Shown piece by piece: positions 1 through 5,136 of a stretch of DNA of 6,597 nt (within the stretch, counting starts at the first letter, position 1; every line of letters starts with the position of its first letter). The stretch is taken from the NCBI GenBank assembly GCA_023544495.1, contig JAMJFV010000113.1:1-6597 (forward strand), read 5' to 3'. The DNA comes from ANME-2 cluster archaeon (GTDB lineage: Archaea > Halobacteriota > Methanosarcinia > Methanosarcinales > Methanocomedenaceae). The notes under the pieces are model-generated. The model saw only the letters and a program-made list of their open reading frames with translations. It searched no databases and had not been told where the DNA came from. Position numbers and translations under genes: made by a program.

Positions 1-391
1 AGGTTCCGGCGCAATTTTGAGGGAAGTGGGATACGAGATGGGCAAGCAATATGCCAGACTCACTTACAAACATTTTCCTGAACTGAAGGAACTGGATATC
101 GAAACCCAGATCTCAGAGCTGAGTTCTATAATCCTGAGAAATACCGGGTGGGGGAATATCGATTTTACAGATATCGACTTCGATAACCGTTCAGTATCTT
201 TTAAATTGTGCAATCATCCTTCATCCATCACGCAAAAAAAAGATGATGAAGAGACATGCCATATGGAGGGTGGACTGGTCAGCGGTATAATCGAATTTAT
301 TCTTGGTGAAAAACAAACAGTAGTTGATTTTTCCTGCGAACATGAACGTAAATGTTGCAAAATCGGAATAAAAAGTTTAAAGGATCAGTGA
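1..391 (+). CDS. V4R-domain protein, 5' partial (possible sulfur/redox or small-ligand sensor)
   Basis: The frame is open to the left edge (first whole codon at base 2), so the N-terminus is probably outside the window. In-frame TTG at 17 and ATG at 38 are possible internal starts, but the residues before them (GSGAILREVGYEMGK) already look like V4R-type helix. Counting from TTG 17, the C-terminal half reads C81-H-M-E-G-G-L-V-S-G, then a helix, then C107 and the C113-C114 pair before a final beta strand. This matches the V4R (4-vinyl reductase) pattern of Cys, Gly-rich helix and Cys pair. V4R domains bind small ligands in regulators such as XylR/DmpR and occur in the methanogen redox regulator MsvR. 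No DNA-binding domain is visible in this part. The stop is 3 bp before the TusA start, so co-transcription is likely. A sensing or sulfur-handling role is inferred from the cysteines and neighbours only. The gene is AT-rich compared with the rest of the window. Confidence 0.72.
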   Translation, partial: GSGAILREVGYEMGKQYARLTYKHFPELKELDIETQISELSSIILRNTGWGNIDFTDIDFDNRSVSFKLCNHPSSITQKKDDEETCHMEGGLVSGIIEFILGEKQTVVDFSCEHERKCCKIGIKSLKDQ

Positions 392-394
392 AAA

Positions 395-622
395 ATGTAT
401 CATGATACAGAAGTTCTGGATACCAGAGGAGATATTTGTCCGGTACCATTGCTTAAGACCATTAAAAAGGTCGGTGCAATGCACAGCAATGATACCCTTA
501 AGGTCATCAGTGACCATCCACCTGCCAGACGGTCCATTCCCATGGAACTGAAAAAACGGGGGATTCAATTTGCCTTTAACGAAAAGGGTGTGGAGTTTGA
601 AATTATTATAACTATCCCGTAG
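395..622 (+). CDS. TusA-family sulfurtransferase / sulfur carrier protein
   Basis: This 75-residue protein has the usual TusA length (about 75-80 aa). It has the N-terminal family signature LDTRGDICPVPLLKTIKKV: the CPxP motif with Cys15 as the predicted persulfide-carrying residue at the start of helix 1. The second half (VISDHPPARRSIP, then a Gly and two beta strands) follows the TusA pattern of a D-P turn before helix 2. TusA proteins are small cytosolic carriers that pass persulfide sulfur between partners. When encoded beside YeeE/YedE transporters they take part in thiosulfate uptake (TsuB beside TsuA). The YeeE halves start 15 bp downstream, so that role fits best here. The V4R gene ends 3 bp upstream. 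The RBS is weak (AAGGAT-like), suggesting translational coupling to the preceding gene. The family call is firm; the thiosulfate role is inferred from context. Confidence 0.92.
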   Translation: MYHDTEVLDTRGDICPVPLLKTIKKVGAMHSNDTLKVISDHPPARRSIPMELKKRGIQFAFNEKGVEFEIIITIP

Positions 623-625
623 CGC

Positions 626-634
626 AGGTGATGG
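626..634 (+). promoter_or_regulatory. Strong Shine-Dalgarno for the first YeeE half
   Basis: AGGTGATGG lies 4 bases after the tusA stop and 3-5 nt before the ATG at 638. It is a near-perfect complement to the archaeal 16S 3' end (GGTGAT core). It fixes the 638 start and shows that the membrane gene has its own ribosome entry. Confidence 0.75.
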
Positions 635-637
635 AAT

Positions 638-1108
638 ATGCGCTACCTTCCCCCATGGGTCACCGGTCTGTTTCTTGCTGTATTGAACACATTTCTCTTT
701 GTATATTTTAGCAGGCCATGGGGTATCGGCGGCGCAGAGATGAAACTGGTTGCCGCCATTGAAAATAGCGTTATACCATCCCATGTTTCATCGAATCTGC
801 ACTTCCAGACATTTACACCCCAGCTCAACTGGTTCGTAATGCTGATCATTGGAATGGTGATAGGCGCGTTCATATCAGCGAACCTGGGACGTGATTTCAA
901 GTTCCGGGTGCCGCAAGAGAGGAAATGGCTTGCATATACGTTTGCCGGCGGCATGCTCATGGGGCTGGGGGAGCGCATAGGGAACGGGTGTAACGTGGGT
1001 CATATCCTCTCTGGCGTGCCTCAGTTCTCCCTGGGCAGCATTGTTGCAGGTGCGTTCGTTGTCCTGGGTGCGTATGCGGGGTCAAAAATACTTGTGAGGC
1101 TGGTCTGA
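638..1108 (+). CDS. YeeE/YedE-family sulfur transporter subunit, resembling the C-terminal half of bacterial YeeE
   Basis: This is a 156-residue integral membrane protein. Hydrophobic segments lie at about 8-25, 64-82, 98-112 and 131-155. The key signature is GERIGNGCNVGHILSG (residues 111-126) with Cys118, matching the C-terminal Cys/GH motif of fused YeeE/YedE proteins. The preceding stretch GMVIGAFISANLGRDFKFR (72-90) also matches the C-terminal half of E. coli YeeE as I remember it (GIFVGSFIAA..REFRVR). Fused YeeE proteins are about 350 aa and move thiosulfate through a path lined by cysteines that make transient S-S-H-S contacts. Here the two halves are separate genes. A strong RBS precedes ATG 638. 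The stop overlaps the next start by one base (TGATG), implying coupled translation and a heterodimeric pore. No cysteine appears near the N-terminus, where fused proteins may carry another one. Substrate identity is inferred. Confidence 0.88.
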   Translation: MRYLPPWVTGLFLAVLNTFLFVYFSRPWGIGGAEMKLVAAIENSVIPSHVSSNLHFQTFTPQLNWFVMLIIGMVIGAFISANLGRDFKFRVPQERKWLAYTFAGGMLMGLGERIGNGCNVGHILSGVPQFSLGSIVAGAFVVLGAYAGSKILVRLV

Positions 1109-1674
1109 TGAATTCGCTGCTGGTTGGATTTTTGTTCGGGGTTGCTTTCGGGGCAGTGCTCCAGCGGGGCAGGTTCTGCATGGCATCGGCGGCAAGGGAC
1201 CTCTTTTTAACAAAGGATACCTATCTTGCTAAGGGTGTGATATATGCAATACTTTTTACATCCATTGGTTTTTTTACGGTTGAATCACTGGGTCTCATAG
1301 AATTCCAGATAAAACCTCTGGGACTCCATAACGTCATTGGTGGATCGCTGTTCGGTGTGGGTATGGTGCTGGCAGGAGGGTGCGCATCGGGCGTGCTGTT
1401 CAGGGCAGGGGAAGGATATGTGAGCGCCTACACTGCAATCCTGGGTGTACTTACCGGCATGGCCGGATATGCGGAATTTCACCAGTACCTGCTCGGACAT
1501 TTCATTGAACCCACAACCGTGGGGAAGATAACCCTGTATGGATGGCTTGGCATACATCCGTGGGTGCTTATCATTGCCATGGTCGTTGTGGTCGTGGCAG
1601 TGAAATACGGTAAGAAATCCGATGAATCTGATAGAACCGATGACCCTGACAAATCCGGGTCACGAATCTGGTAA
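1108..1674 (+). CDS. YeeE/YedE-family sulfur transporter subunit, resembling the N-terminal half of bacterial YeeE
   Basis: This 188-residue membrane protein has hydrophobic stretches at about 3-18, 42-62, 75-95, 105-122 and 148-166. Two family motifs are clear. GFLFGVAFGAVLQRGRFCMA (7-26, Cys24) matches the QRGRFC motif that opens bacterial YeeE. GGSLFGVGMVLAGGCASG (78-95, Cys92), followed by R99 and GEG, matches its second conserved Cys motif. Together with the 156-aa product it would supply three of the conserved pathway cysteines. ATG 1108 shares its A with the upstream TGA, and GAGG at 1095-1098 can act as RBS. The C-terminus (167-188) is a hydrophilic, Lys/Asp-rich tail beyond the last membrane helix. 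The last 15 bases overlap the convergent NIF3 gene. The thiosulfate substrate is inferred from family and TusA linkage; selenium or another sulfur species is an alternative. Confidence 0.9.
   Translation: MNSLLVGFLFGVAFGAVLQRGRFCMASAARDLFLTKDTYLAKGVIYAILFTSIGFFTVESLGLIEFQIKPLGLHNVIGGSLFGVGMVLAGGCASGVLFRAGEGYVSAYTAILGVLTGMAGYAEFHQYLLGHFIEPTTVGKITLYGWLGIHPWVLIIAMVVVVVAVKYGKKSDESDRTDDPDKSGSRIW
1641..1662. other. Inverted repeat across the convergent stop codons
   Basis: TGACCC (1641-1646) and GGGTCA (1657-1662) form a perfect 6-bp stem with a 10-base loop. It sits over the 3' ends of both the second YeeE half and the NIF3 gene. It could be a transcript-end structure for either gene, but no long T-run follows on either strand, so a terminator role is only a possibility. 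Confidence 0.3.
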
Positions 1675-2436
1675 ATCAGGCAGATCATGTGAACCTGATG
1701 AATTCTGTTGAACGATCACGCGTACCTGTGGCTTGGAATCGATGAATACGGATTCTACAGGCAGCCTCCCTGCAAGTGTTCTCATGGCGGGATTCTCGGT
1801 TGCGTAGTGGGTAGCATCTATCAATGAGATGTCCTTTGAATAGGGAATTACGTCATGGCGCAGTTCTCCTGAAACCAGAGCATCAGCCCCTGCGTCTATT
1901 GCCATCTCGATGTATTCCCTGCGAAATCCGCTGCCGCCCAGTACCATCACGCTCTCGACCATATGGTCGCCCGCATATTGCACGTGGGTGTCAAGTCGCT
2001 GTGCGGTTAACCTGGCCAGACCTTCCGTATTTGTAGGGTCATTATCCCCGATGCGCCCCATATCAATAGTCCTGGTGTGGTGCAGCCCCAGCAGTCCCGC
2101 CAGCACGTCATTGATCCCGCCCTGTGCCCTGTCGTAGTTGGTATGCATCACGTAGATGGATATTTCATTATCCAGTGCTATCTTCAGGGTATCTGCCAGG
2201 GTCTTTGAGAGTCGGTTCACTGGTTCGTAAATGGGTGTGTGGTGAGCTACCAGCAGGTCTGCGCCACTTTGGGCGGCCTCCAGCAGCACATGTTCGGTCA
2301 CATCCAGGGAGGTTGCAATGTGATTCACTTCATTCTTACGGTCCAGGATCAGACCTATCCTCCCGATATCAGATTCATCTGCCAGCTCAGGTGGGGCAAT
2401 GTTTTCAAGGAATTTGATGATATGTGGTAGCTTCAT
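1660..2436 (-). CDS. NIF3/DUF34 family dinuclear-metal protein
   Basis: The product is 258 residues from ATG 2436, close to the compact YbgI-type length of about 250. The start is chosen because MKLPHIIKFLENIAP is a typical NIF3 N-terminus and AAAGGAACTGAT lies just upstream. The frame is open to 2694 but that extension is low-complexity and crosses the divergent gene. Metal ligands are all in place: H65-H66 in LLVAHHTPI, H98 and D102 in HTNYDRAQGGIND, H210 and E214 in DATHYATE, with SGELRH (about 189-194) before the last pair. This nearly reproduces the His63/His64/Asp101/His215/Glu219 ligand set I recall for E. coli YbgI. The family forms hexameric toroids; its cellular role is unsettled despite the common label 'GTP cyclohydrolase I type 2'. 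It is convergent with the sulfur genes (15-bp overlap) and divergent from the Met-rich gene, so it is probably a single-gene unit. No functional link to either neighbour is shown. Confidence 0.93.
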   Translation of the reverse strand: MKLPHIIKFLENIAPPELADESDIGRIGLILDRKNEVNHIATSLDVTEHVLLEAAQSGADLLVAHHTPIYEPVNRLSKTLADTLKIALDNEISIYVMHTNYDRAQGGINDVLAGLLGLHHTRTIDMGRIGDNDPTNTEGLARLTAQRLDTHVQYAGDHMVESVMVLGGSGFRREYIEMAIDAGADALVSGELRHDVIPYSKDISLIDATHYATENPAMRTLAGRLPVESVFIDSKPQVRVIVQQNSSGSHDLPDLPDS

Positions 2437-2439
2437 AGT

Positions 2440-2450
2440 ATCAGTTCCTT
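2440..2450 (-). promoter_or_regulatory. Shine-Dalgarno fixing the NIF3 start
   Basis: On the minus strand AAGGAACTGAT sits 3 nt before ATG 2436, sharing the GGA and TGAT elements of the archaeal consensus AGGAGGTGAT. It supports 2436 over the upstream start at 2694. Confidence 0.6.
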
Positions 2451-2509
2451 TATTCAATACAGGAAGGCATAATACTTTACGATTTTTTACGTCCAATTTT
2501 AAGGTATTT

Positions 2510-2522
2510 GCATAAGGTATGC
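2510..2522. repeat. 13-bp palindrome just upstream of the BRE/TATA (candidate operator)
   Basis: GCATA-AGG-TATGC is a perfect 5-bp inverted repeat with a 3-base centre. It abuts the BRE of the promoter for the Met-rich exported protein. AAGGTAT within it also occurs as a direct repeat at 2501-2507 (13-bp period). Regulator binding is inferred. Confidence 0.4.
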
Positions 2523-2536
2523 GAAACATATATATT
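2522..2536 (+). promoter_or_regulatory. Archaeal BRE/TATA promoter for the Met-rich exported protein gene
   Basis: CGAAA (2522-2526) followed by CATATATATT (2527-2536) matches an archaeal BRE plus TATA box. Transcription would start about 25 bp downstream, near 2555-2562, giving a leader of about 50 nt that contains the RBS at 2598-2606. The AT-rich sequence is partly symmetric, so weak activity towards the NIF3 gene is possible. No BRE is evident on that side. Confidence 0.55.
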
Positions 2537-2553
2537 GTAGTAGTTGATATATG
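2527..2553. repeat. Inverted repeat overlapping the TATA box (candidate operator)
   Basis: CATATAT (2527-2533) and ATATATG (2547-2553) are a perfect 7-bp inverted repeat separated by 13 bases, with the dyad centre near 2540. Two shorter palindromes follow: CAATATTG at 2554-2561 and ACATATGT at 2567-2574. The layout would suit a dimeric winged-helix repressor blocking TBP, and such a regulator is encoded at 3497-3790. AT-rich DNA yields such repeats by chance, so this is tentative. Confidence 0.35.
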
Positions 2554-2597
2554 CAATATTGACATTACATATGTTCCATAATTCAACAACAATGATA

Positions 2598-2606
2598 AAA
2601 GGTGAT
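2598..2606 (+). promoter_or_regulatory. Consensus Shine-Dalgarno for the Met-rich exported protein
   Basis: AAAGGTGAT lies 5 nt before ATG 2612 and is an exact match to the archaeal GGTGAT core. It makes the 2612 start secure. Confidence 0.75.
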
Positions 2607-2611
2607 ACGAA

Positions 2612-3124
2612 ATGAGACGAAAATTATTGATATTGTTCGTTATAGCAGCAGTGGTGGGTGCCACAGGCATCGCCAGTGCAAGAATCGGCGGCATGGGCGG
2701 GTACTACGCCAATGGTGATAATGACTGGGCCAACCAGATGTACCAGTGGATGGGCCAGCATATGGGACGCTGGGGCGGACACATGATGGGATACGGCCAG
2801 CCTGGTGCAGAGGATGGCTTCTGTCAGGGAATTGGAAATGGTAACTACGAGAGTGACAATCCAAATACTGTGGTTGTGACACAGGATGAGGCTGTAAAAT
2901 TGATCGAGAGCGCTGTGAACGGGACGATAACCTCTGACGTATATCAGATGGGACGATGGTTCGTGGCCTTCTATGAAGGTGCGGATGGTAAGACCAGACA
3001 GGCCAGGGTGGACATTTTTACCGGCGAGGTCTATGAAGATTTCTTTGAAGACATGTCCGGATTTTCCCGGTCGAACTCCAACAACGGTTATGGCGGTATG
3101 GGCCGGATGATGCGGGGTTATTGA
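2612..3124 (+). CDS. Exported Met/Gly/His-rich protein with PepSY-like domain
   Basis: This 170-residue protein starts with a clear Sec signal peptide: MRRK, a hydrophobic core to about residue 19, and an ASA motif with likely cleavage after Ala23. Residues 25-63 are rich in Gly, Met, His, Trp and Tyr (GGMGGYY; MGQHMGRWGGHMMGYGQ at 47-63) and there is one cysteine, C71. Residues about 88-142 (TQDEAVKLIESAV, WFVAFYEGADGK, then ARVDIFTGEVYED) have the helix-then-three-strand pattern of a PepSY domain. The C-terminus returns to a Met/Gly motif (GGMGRMMRGY). PepSY-like domains occur in exported proteins, often as inhibitory or binding modules. The Met/His-rich part suggests soft-metal (copper-type) binding outside the membrane, but this is inference. 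A strong promoter and RBS sit upstream. Two small genes follow on the same strand after 141 bp, so they may be co-regulated. No named family is recognised. Confidence 0.8.
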   Translation: MRRKLLILFVIAAVVGATGIASARIGGMGGYYANGDNDWANQMYQWMGQHMGRWGGHMMGYGQPGAEDGFCQGIGNGNYESDNPNTVVVTQDEAVKLIESAVNGTITSDVYQMGRWFVAFYEGADGKTRQARVDIFTGEVYEDFFEDMSGFSRSNSNNGYGGMGRMMRGY

Positions 3125-3265
3125 ACCCTTCATCTTCCCTGCAATAAGATCCAGCTATGATCCAGAATTCCTGCTGTGCATACCGTGATTAGTACATCCA
3201 TAATCAAAACAATTACATCTGATAAGTTCAATAATCCATTTAATGATATATAAGGAGCTATTTTC
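3125..3265 (+). other. Intergenic leader between the exported protein and the small membrane protein
   Basis: These 141 bases hold no gene. GATCCAG is repeated directly at 3148-3154 and 3159-3165 (11-bp period). There is no convincing T-run terminator after 3124 and no clear BRE/TATA at the right distance from 3266. Read-through from the upstream gene is therefore possible, though a weak promoter in the A-rich stretch near 3205-3220 cannot be excluded. Confidence 0.4.
3252..3257 (+). promoter_or_regulatory. Shine-Dalgarno for the small membrane protein
   Basis: AAGGAG lies 8 nt before ATG 3266, supporting that start for this short gene. Confidence 0.65.
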
Positions 3266-3490
3266 ATGCAGATGATGCACGATGTATATGGTACAGGTAT
3301 TGGGTTTGGAATTGGTGGATTTTTAGTGGATATTCTAATTATCATTATCGTGGTCGGTATCGTCATTCTATTGCTCAACAGGACAAATTACATGGCCGGT
3401 GGCAGTGAGCGGCTGGCACGTATGGAAAAGGACCTTGAAGATGTGAAAAAGACCGTTGAAGAGATCAAGAACAAACTGGACGAGATCTGA
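3266..3490 (+). CDS. Small single-pass membrane protein with C-terminal coiled coil
   Basis: This 74-residue protein has three parts. Residues 1-18 are Met/His/Gly-rich (MQMMHDVYGTGIGFGIGG). Residues about 19-38 are one strongly hydrophobic helix. Residues 46-74 are a highly charged helix with hydrophobic residues at L50, M53, L57, V60, V64, I67, L71 and I74. These fall in an unbroken 3-4 heptad spacing, so a parallel dimeric or trimeric coiled coil is likely. Basic residues after the helix (N38-R39) are consistent with the coil lying in the cytoplasm. An AAGGAG site supports the start. The winged-helix gene starts 6 bp after the stop, a tight operon arrangement. The Met/Gly-rich N-terminus echoes that of the upstream exported protein. 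No named family is recognised; an oligomeric membrane adaptor is one reading, without direct evidence. Confidence 0.75.
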   Translation: MQMMHDVYGTGIGFGIGGFLVDILIIIIVVGIVILLLNRTNYMAGGSERLARMEKDLEDVKKTVEEIKNKLDEI

Positions 3491-3496
3491 TAATCT

Positions 3497-3790
3497 ATGG
3501 AATCTCCCACTATACAAAAGATAGTGGATATAGGCGAGGCCATACGCCATCCGTTAAGGCTTAAGATAATATATCTGCTCTCCCGGCGGGAATGGTACAT
3601 CTATGAACTGGCCAAGGAACTGAATGTAAGCAGGCAGGTTCTCTATCTTCACTTGAAACGACTTGAGAAATCAGGATTTATTGAGGGTGACCTGCGCCTG
3701 GAAAATGACGACATGAGAGCAAAGAACTTTTACCGGCTCAAGGATTTCAAGATAGAACTGGGTCTTGATGACCTGGATACATTATTCTGA
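3497..3790 (+). CDS. ArsR-like winged-helix transcriptional regulator
   Basis: This 97-residue protein is almost entirely one winged-helix domain. IRHPLRLKIIYLLSRRE (17-32) is the typical ArsR-type first helix ('...HPlRl.Il..L'). WYIYELAKELNVSRQVLYLHLKRLEKSG (33-60) contains the helix-turn-helix with recognition helix about 44-57. Residues 61-84 form the wing (GDLRLENDDMRAKNFYRL). It has no cysteine, so the classical ArsR/SmtB thiol metal site is absent, and any signal would be sensed by other residues or by a partner. It starts 6 bp after the membrane protein stop with no strong RBS of its own, implying coupled translation. A plausible role is autoregulation of the Met-rich gene cluster through the inverted repeats at 2510-2574, but this is inferred from position alone. 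Confidence 0.85.
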   Translation: MESPTIQKIVDIGEAIRHPLRLKIIYLLSRREWYIYELAKELNVSRQVLYLHLKRLEKSGFIEGDLRLENDDMRAKNFYRLKDFKIELGLDDLDTLF

Positions 3791-3812
3791 TCTTTTTGAA
3801 AACCTGACAGCA
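3791..3812. other. Short convergent intergenic region with T-rich tract
   Basis: Only 22 bp separate the stop of the winged-helix gene from the stop of tyrA. The plus strand has a T5 run (3793-3797) and the minus strand a short TTTTC. Archaeal termination needs only T-rich DNA, so both units may end here, but the signal is weak. Confidence 0.3.
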
Positions 3813-5120
3813 TTATCGTACCGTACACCCGATACCTGAGAGCAGGTCATTGACCTTACTATGAACGTTACCGGCATCCAGGTCGCCGAGGATGGTGACC
3901 CTGAAAGTAACACTGATACTACCGGTATCAAGCCCGTCATAGATATCGATGATATCCACTGATACCATGCCATCAAGCTGTGATACAAGGTCCCTGATAC
4001 TATCCGGACGGGCACCGTCAGGTATGATCACGGATACGTCCCTGGAATTGTGCTTCAGGTTCTGTCTTTTCCACTCCAGAAGTTCATCCCTGTGCAGCAA
4101 GCGGATGTTCTCTATCTTCAGTTCGACCTCCCTGCCGCTGCGCTCGATGACCGCGGTCAGTGGCGTTACCTTCCTGACAATACCCAGGTGGGTAACTCCT
4201 GAATACTGGTGCCTCAATCCCCGCTCTGTTCCGATGGAATGAACCAGCTCCTGGAACTCTGCTATCTTTGCATTGATGAGCTTGTCCGAGCGCGCCAGTG
4301 CGGCCCGCGTATCGCCAAAATGGACAGCTGCATGCTTCATGGTATCTACAAAGTCCGGGATGTCGCCCCTTTGTATCTGGTCTGACATCTCCCTGCATAC
4401 CTTCATGTATGCTTCATGCACGACCTCCACCTCGGGATTCATCTGTATCATGGCATACAGGTACGGGTTCTGGGCCAGTATCCTGCCCACGAAATCAACC
4501 ATGATCTCGTACACCGGGCTCATGAACCTGCGCGAACGGGATACATCGAAGTCCAGTTCTGCCATGGCGCACCCTATGGATATGTAGGCAAAATGGGTCA
4601 GGCCCTGCACCACAGCCATCATGCGGTCATGTTCCCGTGCCGAGGTCACCTCGATGTGGGCACCCTGGTCCTCGTATAATGCACGGATAACAGGCATCCA
4701 ATGTTCACTGCGGCCCTCGACCGGTACCAGGATGACGATCTGCCCCTGCAGGTCAGGGATGGTGGGACCGAACATCGGGTGGGTGCCCAGTATCTCCACC
4801 CCGGGGGAAGTGTATTGCAACATAGCATTTACAGGTATCGACTTGATAGAGGTGATATCCATTAACAGGCTGCCGGCTTCCATTTTGGGTGCAATATCAG
4901 CTATCACCTGTGCGGTGAGGTCAATGGGAACCGATATCATGACCACGTCAGAGAGAGCGATCTCACGGTCCAGGTCATCGGCAAAGGGCACACCCAGGAT
5001 CTCGGCGATATCATGCCGTGCATGTGCCCCCCAGACAGTCACATCCCAGCCGTGTTTTGTATAGAACCTGGTGAACCACTGGCCGGTATCGCCTGTACCG
5101 CCTATTATGAGTATCTTCAT
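3813..5120 (-). CDS. tyrA: Prephenate dehydrogenase with C-terminal FDX-ACB-like domain
   Basis: This is an archaeal-type TyrA of 435 residues, oxidatively decarboxylating prephenate to 4-hydroxyphenylpyruvate with NAD(P)+ for tyrosine synthesis. ATG 5120 is preferred over 5150 because MKILIIGGTGDTGQW starts directly with the Rossmann strand and GAGG (5128-5131) is well spaced; 5150 would overlap aroE. The dinucleotide loop is GGTGDTG (7-13). GTHPMFGPT (112-120, His114) and QGLTHF (172-177, His176) are the conserved TyrA substrate-site motifs. The helical dehydrogenase domain runs to about 270-290. Residues about 308-350 are a beta-rich linker I cannot name. Residues 360-435 contain RDVSVIIPDG, DIYDG, SISVTFRVTI and a terminal GCTVR, a pattern like the ferredoxin-fold anticodon-binding domain of PheT rather than a standard ACT domain. 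That domain call is from pattern only. It is the last gene of the aroD-aroE-tyrA run, 16 bp after aroE. Confidence 0.92.
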   Translation of the reverse strand: MKILIIGGTGDTGQWFTRFYTKHGWDVTVWGAHARHDIAEILGVPFADDLDREIALSDVVMISVPIDLTAQVIADIAPKMEAGSLLMDITSIKSIPVNAMLQYTSPGVEILGTHPMFGPTIPDLQGQIVILVPVEGRSEHWMPVIRALYEDQGAHIEVTSAREHDRMMAVVQGLTHFAYISIGCAMAELDFDVSRSRRFMSPVYEIMVDFVGRILAQNPYLYAMIQMNPEVEVVHEAYMKVCREMSDQIQRGDIPDFVDTMKHAAVHFGDTRAALARSDKLINAKIAEFQELVHSIGTERGLRHQYSGVTHLGIVRKVTPLTAVIERSGREVELKIENIRLLHRDELLEWKRQNLKHNSRDVSVIIPDGARPDSIRDLVSQLDGMVSVDIIDIYDGLDTGSISVTFRVTILGDLDAGNVHSKVNDLLSGIGCTVR

Positions 5121-5127
5121 GCTCCTG

Positions 5128-5131
5128 CCTC
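5128..5131 (-). promoter_or_regulatory. Shine-Dalgarno deciding the tyrA start
   Basis: On the minus strand GAGG lies 7 nt before ATG 5120, within the 16-bp aroE-tyrA gap. It supports the 435-residue form over the 445-residue form starting at 5150. Confidence 0.5.
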
Positions 5132-5136
5132 TGATG

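Noticed and set aside
234..241. A8 run in the V4R gene as a possible frameshift
   Set aside because: The frame stays open and the V4R cysteine motif continues correctly after it, so the gene is intact here.
2437..2694. N-terminal extension of the NIF3 frame to 344 residues
   Set aside because: The extra 86 residues are low-complexity, cross the divergent promoter and the start of the exported-protein gene, and the NIF3 domain begins exactly at ATG 2436 with a good RBS.
2624..3133. 169-residue open frame on the minus strand
   Set aside because: It is the antisense shadow of the exported Met-rich gene, which has a signal peptide, promoter and consensus RBS.
3148..3165. GATCCAG direct repeat as an operator or CRISPR-like repeat
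   Set aside because: There are only two 7-bp copies with no palindrome or further units; it is noted in the intergenic entry but not treated as functional.
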